Assembly (NCBI RefSeq): GCF_000527095.1
Contig: NZ_AZUN01000001.1
Coordinates: forward strand, 744,001 to 808,000
Source: Methylomicrobium lacus LW14
Lineage (GTDB): Bacteria; Pseudomonadota; Gammaproteobacteria; Methylococcales; Methylomonadaceae
DNA: 64,000 bases
Reading direction: 5' to 3'
Below, in pieces: positions 44,630 to 51,570 of the stretch. The notes under the pieces are model-generated. The model was given only the letters and a program-made list of their open reading frames with translations, made no database searches and was not told the origin of the DNA. Made by a program: the position numbers and the translations under genes. Each line of letters starts with the position of its first letter. The first letter of the stretch is position 1.

Positions 44630-45940
44630 ATGACAGAGCCCTGCCGGATCATCGGCGTACTCGATAGCGGCAGCCGCAGCCTGACGGCCGAAGCCTTGAC
44701 GCATCTGAACAGCGCCGAGGTTGTGATCGGCGGCCAGCGGCTGCTGGCCTTGCTGGCCGATGCGATTGCGCCGGGCGCCGAATGTCACGAGTTGACCGGC
44801 CAGTTGAGCCGGGTGCCGGCCTGGATCAGCGACGCGCAAAGCGCAGGAAAAAAAGTCGTGGTTCTGGCTACCGGCGACCCGCTGTGTCACGGCATCGCCG
44901 GCTTCCTGATCGGTAAACTCGGCCACGGCAACGTGGAAGTCCTGCCCAACCTGTCGATGCTGCAACTGGCCTGCGCCCGACTGGGACAGTCGTGGCAGTC
45001 TGTGCGCATCGGTTCGGTGCACAGCCGCGATGCCGGCGAATGGACCCCCGGCGCCGATGCCCAACATGGCTTGTACGAGTTGCTGCAATTGCTGCGGCAA
45101 TCGCCGCTGACGGCGGTGTTGACCAGCCCGGACAACACGCCGGACCGTATCGCCCGCATGCTGCAACAGGAAGCGCCGGCCGCGCATTATGACATCGCGG
45201 TGGCCGCCCGGCTGCTGCAAGCGGACGAACACATTTCCGGTTGGCTATCCGTCGATGAAGCCGCCGGCCGCCGTTTTGCCGATCCGAATATCGTTTTGAT
45301 TCGGCAAAAACGTGACATGGATGAAGCGCTGTTTGGCCTGCCGGATGCGCGCTTTCAACAGCGTAAACCCGACAAAGGCCTGATTACCAAACGCGAAGTG
45401 CGCGCGGTATCGCTGGCGCGGATGGCGCTCAAGCCTGACAGCATCGTCTGGGACATCGGCGCCGGTTCCGGCTCGGTGGGTCTGGAAGCGGCGCGGCTGT
45501 GCGCGCGAGGCCATGTCTACGCGATCGAAAAAAACGCCGACGATACCGCCATCGCGCTCGCCAACCGCGCCAGTTTGCGGGTCAGCAATTACAGCCTGCG
45601 CCACGGCCGTGCGCCGGACGGCCTCGAAACCTGGCCCGACCCCGACGCGGTATTCATCGGCGGTTCCGGCGGCGAGTTGCGCGAACTGATTGCGCTCTGC
45701 CTGCAACGCTTGCGCGATGGCGGCCATTTGGTGATGAACTTTGCGACGATCGAAAATCTCGCCGCGGCGGTGGAAGCGCTAAAAGCCGCCGGAGCCGATT
45801 GGGATGTCTTGCAACTACAAGCCGCCCGCAGCAAACCGATACTGGACATGCACCGGCTACAGGCGGAAAACCCGATCTGGATCGTGGCTGCGCAACCCGG
45901 TAGCGAAAAAAATACGGAAGACACCCATGACTCAAAGTAA
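44630..45940 (+). CDS. cobL: Fused CbiE-CbiT (CobL) precorrin-6Y C5,15-methyltransferase/decarboxylase
   Basis: A 436-residue two-domain enzyme. The N-terminal CbiE half (about 1-205) methylates C5; it has VVIGGQRLL and VVVLATGDPLCHGIAGFL. The C-terminal CbiT half (about 225-425) methylates C15 and decarboxylates, with TKREVRAVSLARMAL and the SAM motif VWDIGAGSGSVGLEAA and VFIGGSGGEL. GGAGAGG lies before ATG 44630. It overlaps the cobI start by 14 bases. Confidence 0.95.
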   Translation: MTEPCRIIGVLDSGSRSLTAEALTHLNSAEVVIGGQRLLALLADAIAPGAECHELTGQLSRVPAWISDAQSAGKKVVVLATGDPLCHGIAGFLIGKLGHGNVEVLPNLSMLQLACARLGQSWQSVRIGSVHSRDAGEWTPGADAQHGLYELLQLLRQSPLTAVLTSPDNTPDRIARMLQQEAPAAHYDIAVAARLLQADEHISGWLSVDEAAGRRFADPNIVLIRQKRDMDEALFGLPDARFQQRKPDKGLITKREVRAVSLARMALKPDSIVWDIGAGSGSVGLEAARLCARGHVYAIEKNADDTAIALANRASLRVSNYSLRHGRAPDGLETWPDPDAVFIGGSGGELRELIALCLQRLRDGGHLVMNFATIENLAAAVEALKAAGADWDVLQLQAARSKPILDMHRLQAENPIWIVAAQPGSEKNTEDTHDSK

Positions 45941-46703
45941 CGGCCGGCTGTTCGGCGTCTCGCTCGGTCCCGGCGATCCGGGCCTGATCACCCGGCGCGC
46001 CTGGGAATTGCTGCAGCGTAACGATTGCCACTGGACTTATCCGGTCCGGCGCAAGCATGCCGAAAGCCATGCGTTGCAAATCGCCTTGCGGGGTGGTCTG
46101 CCGCTGCCGGCAGAACACACGCCGCTGATTTTTCCAATGACTCACGATGCCGAGATTCTGGCCGGTTACTGGCTGCGCGCGGCCGAAACCGTGCTGACGC
46201 AACTGCATAGAGGCCGGGACGTGGTGTTTATGGTCGAAGGCGACGCGTCCACCTATTCGACTTTCGGCCATCTGGCGCGCACAGTAGAGTCCCTGGATGC
46301 CGCCTTAGTCATCGAAACCATCCCTGGCGTGCCTTCGTACAACGCCGCCGCCGCGCGGGTGGCGATGCCGCTGGCCGACACCGACGAGACCGTCGCGATC
46401 GTGCCCGCGAGTTACAGAATCGACATGGTCGAACGCCTGCTGAACGATTTCGACACCCTGGTGTTACTGAAAGTCAAACCGTTGCTGGACGACATTATCG
46501 AACTGCTGCAACGTCGCGATTTGTTGTCCCAGGCCGTGTTTATCGAAAAAGCCGGCACGCCGGAAGAGCGTGTCGAACGCAATGTCGAGCGCTTGCGCGG
46601 CGAAAAGGTCAACTACCTGTCATTACTGCTGATTCGCAATCCGCACCGCCAGCGCGGCGACATCATTCGCGGCTGCCGCAAAAAAACATCGAATCCGGAA
46701 TAA
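45927..46703 (+). CDS. cobI: (Cobalt-)precorrin-2 C20-methyltransferase
   Basis: A 258-residue CbiL/CobI enzyme, the first methylation of the corrin branch. It has LFGVSLGPGDPGLITRRA, DVVFMVEGDASTYSTF and IPGVPSYNAAAARV. The ATG lies within the end of cobL. The stop is followed two bases later by the cbiG start. Confidence 0.95.
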   Translation: MTQSNGRLFGVSLGPGDPGLITRRAWELLQRNDCHWTYPVRRKHAESHALQIALRGGLPLPAEHTPLIFPMTHDAEILAGYWLRAAETVLTQLHRGRDVVFMVEGDASTYSTFGHLARTVESLDAALVIETIPGVPSYNAAAARVAMPLADTDETVAIVPASYRIDMVERLLNDFDTLVLLKVKPLLDDIIELLQRRDLLSQAVFIEKAGTPEERVERNVERLRGEKVNYLSLLLIRNPHRQRGDIIRGCRKKTSNPE

Positions 46704-46705
46704 AC

Positions 46706-47452
46706 ATGAAAGCAATACAAGAACCCCGCGTCGTGCTGGTCGCGATCACCAAACACGGCCTGTCGCAAGCCTTGCAGTTGGCCGCAAAACTGCCCGACGC
46801 GCATCTGGCGGTCTCGGAAAAATTCGCCGCCGGCTTGCCGGCCATCGCCAACCCCATCGAGGTGTTGCCCGGCACATTGAGCGCGAATATCGGCATGCTG
46901 TTTGCGCGCTACGACCAGGTGGTGATGTTCATCTCGCTGGGCGCGGTGGTGCGGCTGATCGCGCCGCATCTCAAATCCAAGGACGAAGATCCCGGCGTGG
47001 TGGTCATCGACGATGCCGGGTGTTATGTGATTCCGGTGCTGTCCGGTCATGTCGGCGGTGCCAATGCCTTTGCCGAACACCTGGCCGCCTTGCTGGAGGC
47101 GCAAGCGGTGCTGACCACGGCCTCCGATGTCGGCAAGACCATTCCGGTAGACATTTTGGGCCGGGAGTTGGGCTGGCAGGTCGAGGCGCCAAAAATCAAC
47201 ATCACCCGCGTCTCGGCGCATGTGGTCAACGAAGAACCGATCGCTTTCGTGCAGGAAGCCGGCGCGCTTAACTGGTGGACTCGGCCGACACCGCTGCCGG
47301 GCAATATTCATCTGTTCGAACGTTTCGAGGATGTCGATCTTGACCGCTACCGCGCCGTGTTGTGGGTCACCCGACGCGACATCGCTCAGGCCTGTTGGGA
47401 CGATCTCGCCGAACGCTTGGTGGTGTATCGCCCGCCGGCAGGACAAGATTGA
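46706..47452 (+). CDS. cbiG: Cobalt-precorrin-5A hydrolase CbiG, N-terminal and central domains
   Basis: A 248-residue protein with the CbiG N-terminal domain (MFISLGAVVRLIAPHLKSKDEDPGVVVID, VIPVLSGHVGGANAFAEHLA) and the central mid-domain (up to about 235). CbiG opens the delta-lactone of precorrin-5A and releases acetaldehyde. In many bacteria CbiG is one protein; here the C-terminal domain is a separate gene starting on the last base of this stop (TGATG). Confidence 0.9.
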   Translation: MKAIQEPRVVLVAITKHGLSQALQLAAKLPDAHLAVSEKFAAGLPAIANPIEVLPGTLSANIGMLFARYDQVVMFISLGAVVRLIAPHLKSKDEDPGVVVIDDAGCYVIPVLSGHVGGANAFAEHLAALLEAQAVLTTASDVGKTIPVDILGRELGWQVEAPKINITRVSAHVVNEEPIAFVQEAGALNWWTRPTPLPGNIHLFERFEDVDLDRYRAVLWVTRRDIAQACWDDLAERLVVYRPPAGQD

Positions 47453-47850
47453 TGGCCGTGATGCTGGGCCTGGGGTGCGACCGCGATACCTCCTTGTCCA
47501 CAATACAAGCCGCCGTCGATCAGGCTTTGGCCTCGGCCGGTCTCGACCTGTCCGCCGTTGCCGGCATAGCGACCATCGACAAAAAAAACGACGAAGCGGC
47601 GATACTGCAGTTGGCAGCCGACCACGGCTGGCCCTTGCATTTTTATAGCGCCGAACGACTGACGCAAGTGCCGGTGCCGAATCCGTCGGAAACCGTGCGT
47701 AAATACATGGGGACGCCGGCGGTTGCCGAGGCTGCCGCGTTGTTGGCGGCCAATGCGACGATGCAGGCGTTGCTGCTGGAAAAACACAAATACCGCGGCG
47801 CAGACGGCAAAAACGCCACGGTTTCGATTGCAAGCATCAGAAAGGGTTAA
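47452..47850 (+). CDS. CbiG C-terminal domain / CobE-like protein
   Basis: A 132-residue protein matching the CbiG C-terminal (CobE) domain: MLGLGCDRDTSLSTIQAAV, then AGIATIDKKNDEAAILQLA, and VRKYMGTPAVAEAAAL. It probably acts together with the CbiG N-terminal protein encoded just before it. The two genes overlap by one base and the next gene starts directly after its stop, so the whole group is translated from one message. Confidence 0.9.
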   Translation: MAVMLGLGCDRDTSLSTIQAAVDQALASAGLDLSAVAGIATIDKKNDEAAILQLAADHGWPLHFYSAERLTQVPVPNPSETVRKYMGTPAVAEAAALLAANATMQALLLEKHKYRGADGKNATVSIASIRKG

Positions 47851-49230
47851 ATGAAAAAAGGCAAAATTCTGTTGGTCGGCTTCGGTCCCGGCGCCCCGGA
47901 ACACATGAGCCATCGCGCCCGCGCCGCCATCGCCGAGGCGGATGTGGTCATCGGTTATTCCACCTATATCAAACTGGTGCAGGAACTGCTCGACGGCAAG
48001 GAAGTGATCCGCAAGGGCATGACCGAGGAAATCGATCGCAGCGTCGAAGCGTACGAGCAGGCGCGGCAAGGCAAAACCGTGGCGCTGATTTCGTCGGGCG
48101 ACATCGGCATTTACGGCATGGCGGGCCCCACTTACGAAGTGCTGTTCCAGGCCGGTTGGACGCCGAGCAGTGAGATCACCGTCGAAGTGATTCCCGGCGC
48201 AACGGCGTTGAATGCCTGTGCGGCGCTGGTCGGCGCACCGCTGACCCACGATTTTTGTTCGATTTCGTTGTCGGATTTGCTGACGCCCTGGCCGGTCATC
48301 GCCCGCCGCCTGGAAGCGGCGGCGCGTGCCGATTTCGTCGTCGCGCTGTATAACCCCAAAAGCGGCCGCCGCACCCGGCAGATCGTCGAGGCGCAACGGA
48401 TTATGCTATTGCACCGCTCGCCGGATACGCCGGTGGCGATCGTCAAATCGGGCTACCGCCGCCGGCAGGCCATTCAAATGACTACGCTGGCGCAGATGGC
48501 CGATTGCGAGATCGGCATGCTGTGTACGGTATTGATCGGCAACAGCAGCACCTTCGTCCGCGAAGGTTTGATGGTCACGCCGCGCGGCTATGCCAACAAA
48601 TACGATACATTAACCCGCGAAGCCAAAAACGGGGAACAGGCCGGGCGTTCGCTGGCGATGGGCCTGAACGGTTGGCATGCCTGTGTGCGTCGTCATTTGC
48701 GGGAAAATCCGGCGGTCACTCTGCGCGAAGCCGGTGCCCATTTCGACGCGCCTCCGGGCGAATTGCTGGCGGCCATTGCCGAAGCCCGGCCCGATGACAC
48801 CGCGGGCAACATGCAGGCCCGGCTGATCGCGGCCGAGCATCTGGATAGGGTGCTGACAGCAGCCAGGGACTGGGGCAGGCTCAGGGCCGTGGTGCGCAGT
48901 GACGCGGCCATCGCCGAAGTGCTGCTGGAAGCAAAAGATTTTACCCGCAAAGGCTCATGGCTGAATCTGGCCGGCGAGCATTGTCATTTGCATGTCGATA
49001 CCGGCCGCATCGCCAGCGCCTGGTTTTTCAGTCAGGCCGGCCAACAGTGCGGCCTGTATTTTATCGACGCCTGCGGCGCATGGATCTGTTCGCTGTTGCT
49101 GGTTAAATCGGGCGATCGCTTCGACCAATGCGCGCTCGACAGTTTCCAGCAAGCCTTTGAACAGTACGGTCAAGCGCTCGATAGTGGTGTTACAGATAAC
49201 GAATCCGAGGAGATTACCCGCGATGAATGA
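47851..49230 (+). CDS. cobJ: Precorrin-3B C17-methyltransferase fused to a HutX/ChuX-like domain
   Basis: A 459-residue protein in two parts. Residues 1-255 are CbiH/CobJ, which methylates C17 and contracts the ring: ILLVGFGPGAPEHMS, LISSGDIGIYGMAG, VEVIPGATALNA and ALYNPKSGRR. Residues about 275-425 look like the HutX/ChuX/HemS haem-binding fold: a helical start LRENPAVTLREAG, then DRVLTAARDWGRLRAVV, and SWLNLAGEHCHLH followed by GRIASAWFFSQAG and LYFIDACGAWICSLLL. Cysteines at 378, 400, 408, 413 and 427 are unusual. The acidic C-terminus overlaps the next start by 8 bases. Domain match is from recognised sequence pattern, not a search. Confidence 0.9.
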   Translation: MKKGKILLVGFGPGAPEHMSHRARAAIAEADVVIGYSTYIKLVQELLDGKEVIRKGMTEEIDRSVEAYEQARQGKTVALISSGDIGIYGMAGPTYEVLFQAGWTPSSEITVEVIPGATALNACAALVGAPLTHDFCSISLSDLLTPWPVIARRLEAAARADFVVALYNPKSGRRTRQIVEAQRIMLLHRSPDTPVAIVKSGYRRRQAIQMTTLAQMADCEIGMLCTVLIGNSSTFVREGLMVTPRGYANKYDTLTREAKNGEQAGRSLAMGLNGWHACVRRHLRENPAVTLREAGAHFDAPPGELLAAIAEARPDDTAGNMQARLIAAEHLDRVLTAARDWGRLRAVVRSDAAIAEVLLEAKDFTRKGSWLNLAGEHCHLHVDTGRIASAWFFSQAGQQCGLYFIDACGAWICSLLLVKSGDRFDQCALDSFQQAFEQYGQALDSGVTDNESEEITRDE

Positions 49231-49579
49231 CATGCCGTTACCGGAAAAACCCAAAATGGGCGATTACAAACGCCATCTGCTGGTCTGTACCGGCCCGCGC
49301 TGCACGCAAGACGGCGAATCGCAAGCGCTGTTCGACAGCCTGGGAGCAAAATTCAAGGCGGCGGGACTGGATCAGGGGGCGTTGCGGGTCAAGCGCACAC
49401 GCACCACCTGTTTTGCCACCTGTAAGGCCGGGCCGATCGTCTGCGTCCAACCGGACGGCATTTGGTATTACCATGTGACCGCCGTCAATCTCGACCGCAT
49501 CATAGAGCAGCATTTGCTCGGCGGCGTGCCGGTCGAGGAACTGATTTTTCATCGCGGCCCCGGTTGCGAACATGGCTGA
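49223..49579 (+). CDS. [2Fe-2S] ferredoxin domain protein (thioredoxin-like)
   Basis: A 118-residue protein of the thioredoxin-like [2Fe-2S] ferredoxin family. Four cysteines fit the cluster pattern: LVCTGPRC at the first strand and TTCFATCKAGP later, then the usual VCVQPDGIWYYHVT. Related proteins are found at the ends of anaerobic cobalamin operons (sometimes called CbiW). It may supply electrons during corrin synthesis or cobalt reduction (inference). Last gene of the operon, overlapping cobJ by 8 bases. Confidence 0.9.
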   Translation: MNDMPLPEKPKMGDYKRHLLVCTGPRCTQDGESQALFDSLGAKFKAAGLDQGALRVKRTRTTCFATCKAGPIVCVQPDGIWYYHVTAVNLDRIIEQHLLGGVPVEELIFHRGPGCEHG

Positions 49580-49676
49580 CAGCACGCCTTGATGAAAATA
49601 TCAAGAAATTTCCGAGGCATGGGTGTTCCAAATCGATGGACATTCGGAAATCAAAGGCCGACACCCAATAAATAAC

Positions 49677-49703
49677 GGCTCCGCTTCATGGTGAAACGGA
49701 GCC
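49677..49703. terminator. Hairpin between the converging cobalamin operon and lysC
   Basis: Stem GGCTCCGCTTCA / TGAAACGGAGCC with one mismatch and a short loop. It lies about 100 bases after the ferredoxin stop and 17 bases beyond the lysC stop. Neither side has a strong T tract, so its strength as an intrinsic terminator is uncertain. Confidence 0.6.
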
Positions 49704-49719
49704 GGAATAACACTCTGAC

Positions 49720-50940
49720 TTACGCCGCCTGATCCAGCTTGAACGCCGCGTGCAGCGCCCGGACCGCCAGTTCCAGATATTTCTCGTCGACGACGACCGA
49801 GATCTTGATTTCGGAGGTCGAGATCATCTTGATGTTGATGCCTTCGGCCGCCAGCGTCTGGAACATCGTGTTCGCGATGCCCGCGTGCGAGCGCATGCCG
49901 ACGCCGACGATCGAAATCTTGACGATATTGTCATCGGCGGTGACTTTTTTCGCGCCGAGTTCCGCGCAGGTTTTTTCGAGCGAGGCCTTCGCGCGCTGAA
50001 AATCGTTCCGGTGCACGGTGAAGGTGAAATCGGTCGTTTCGTCTTCGGCGATGTTTTGCACGATCATGTCGATTTCGATATTCAGATCGGCGATCGGGCC
50101 GAGGATTTTGGAGGCGACGCCCGGCTTGTCCGGTACCCCGGTGATCGTGAGTTTCGCTTCGTCCCGGTTGAAGGCGATGCCTGAAATCAATGCGCTTTCC
50201 ATTTGTGTGTCCTCATAGGTAATCAGCGTGCCGTTACCTTCTGTAAATGATGATAATACGCGTAATGCCACGTTATACTTGCCGGCGAACTCGACCGAAC
50301 GAATCTGCAACACTTTCGAGCCGAGGCTGGCCATTTCGAGCATCTCTTCGAAGGTGATCCGCTCAAGCCGGCGCGCCTTCGGTTCGACGCGAGGGTCGGT
50401 CGTGTACACGCCGTCGACATCGGTATAGATCAGGCATTCGTCGGCTTTCAACGCCGCCGCCAGGGCGACTGCGGTGGTGTCGGAGCCGCCTCGGCCCAGG
50501 GTCGTGATGTTGTCCTCTTCATCGACGCCCTGGAATCCTGCGACCACGACGACCTTGCCCTGATTCAACTTTGCCCGCATCCGGCTGTCGTCGATGTCGC
50601 GAATCCGCGCCTTGGTATGGCTGCTGTCGGTTAGAATCTTGACCTGGCCGCCGGTGAATGAAAACGCGGGGCAGCCGACTTCTTCGAGCGCCATTGCGAG
50701 CAGGGCGACGGTGACCTGTTCTCCGGTCGAGACCAGCATGTCGAGCTCGCGCTCATTCGGCTGCTGCTGAATGTCCTTCGCCAGTCCGATCAGGCGATTG
50801 GTTTCGCCGCTCATCGCCGATACCACGACGACGATCTGATCGCCCTGGTCGTGCGATTTTTTTACCTTTTCGGCAACGGCCTTGATCCGCTCGACCGAGC
50901 CGACCGAGGTGCCGCCGAATTTAAACACATACAGTGCCAT
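49720..50940 (-). CDS. lysC: Aspartate kinase
   Basis: A 406-residue aspartokinase that starts the Lys/Thr/Met/diaminopimelate pathway. The kinase domain begins YVFKFGGTSVGSVERI and has TTLGRGGSDTTAVALA; two ACT domains follow (TGVPDKPGVASKILG and VGVGMRSHAGIANTMF), which bind lysine and/or threonine. Size fits the single-function ACT-type enzyme of pseudomonads and relatives. A small toxin-antitoxin pair lies upstream on the same strand; its end is 17 bases from the lysC start. Confidence 0.97.
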   Translation of the reverse strand: MALYVFKFGGTSVGSVERIKAVAEKVKKSHDQGDQIVVVVSAMSGETNRLIGLAKDIQQQPNERELDMLVSTGEQVTVALLAMALEEVGCPAFSFTGGQVKILTDSSHTKARIRDIDDSRMRAKLNQGKVVVVAGFQGVDEEDNITTLGRGGSDTTAVALAAALKADECLIYTDVDGVYTTDPRVEPKARRLERITFEEMLEMASLGSKVLQIRSVEFAGKYNVALRVLSSFTEGNGTLITYEDTQMESALISGIAFNRDEAKLTITGVPDKPGVASKILGPIADLNIEIDMIVQNIAEDETTDFTFTVHRNDFQRAKASLEKTCAELGAKKVTADDNIVKISIVGVGMRSHAGIANTMFQTLAAEGINIKMISTSEIKISVVVDEKYLELAVRALHAAFKLDQAA

Positions 50941-50957
50941 TTTTTACCTGTTTAATG

Positions 50958-51230
50958 TTATTTTGATTTATAAACGCTTTTTCTATTGCCAACCGTCAAG
51001 ACAAGAATACGTAATTCGCTGTCTTGTATCTCGCAAATGATCCGATAATCCATGACGCGGTAACGCCATAAACCGCCTAAAGGCCCCGTCAATGCCTTGC
51101 CGGAACTGCGTGGATTATCCATATTGGCAACACGCTGTTCCAAATAATCGAGAATGGCTTTTGCGGCCTGCTTGTCCAGCTTGCGGAGTTGTTGCTTCGC
51201 TGAATCGGCGTAGCTAATCACCCAAACCAA
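50958..51230 (-). CDS. RelE/ParE family toxin
   Basis: A 90-residue toxin of the RelE fold: WVISYADSAKQQLRKLD at the N-terminus, then SGKALTGPLGGLWRYRVMDYRIIC and a C-terminal LVLTVGNRKSVYK. RelE toxins cut mRNA in the ribosome; the basic/aromatic residues of RVMDYRI and NRKSVYK fit. It overlaps the antitoxin gene by 17 bases. Confidence 0.9.
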   Translation of the reverse strand: MVWVISYADSAKQQLRKLDKQAAKAILDYLEQRVANMDNPRSSGKALTGPLGGLWRYRVMDYRIICEIQDSELRILVLTVGNRKSVYKSK

Positions 51231-51441
51231 GTTCTTTCCTTATGTCGCTGGCCGAATGGACTTTTTCCGCACCGCTCCTCACCTTTTCCAGCACTTCCGC
51301 TGCCAGATAATAATCTTCCAGATCATCAAGGCCGTTTTCAATAATTTCCCGCAAATAATCCGCTTTTGAACGCCCGGTTTGTGTCACCAAAAAATCAAGC
51401 CGCCGTTCGGTTTCTGAATTGAGATCAATGGAGATTGGCAT
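51214..51441 (-). CDS. Ribbon-helix-helix antitoxin (RelB-like)
   Basis: A 75-residue protein with an N-terminal ribbon-helix-helix DNA-binding part (ISIDLNSETERRLDFLV, GRSKADYLREII) and an acidic C-terminal helix that should wrap the toxin. It precedes and overlaps the RelE-type gene, the usual order, and should repress its own operon. The pair sits between alaS and lysC and looks like a small mobile insertion in a housekeeping block. Confidence 0.88.
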   Translation of the reverse strand: MPISIDLNSETERRLDFLVTQTGRSKADYLREIIENGLDDLEDYYLAAEVLEKVRSGAEKVHSASDIRKELGLGD

Positions 51442-51570
51442 GTTTTAAAATCTCTTAGGTGTGTTAGTTGCTCACGCAGAAATATACTGCAATGTATCGA
51501 TAATATCATCACGCATCATGATTGAACTTCCATGCCGTTCCGGTGGGCGGAAAATCGCCGCCCGCCTGTA

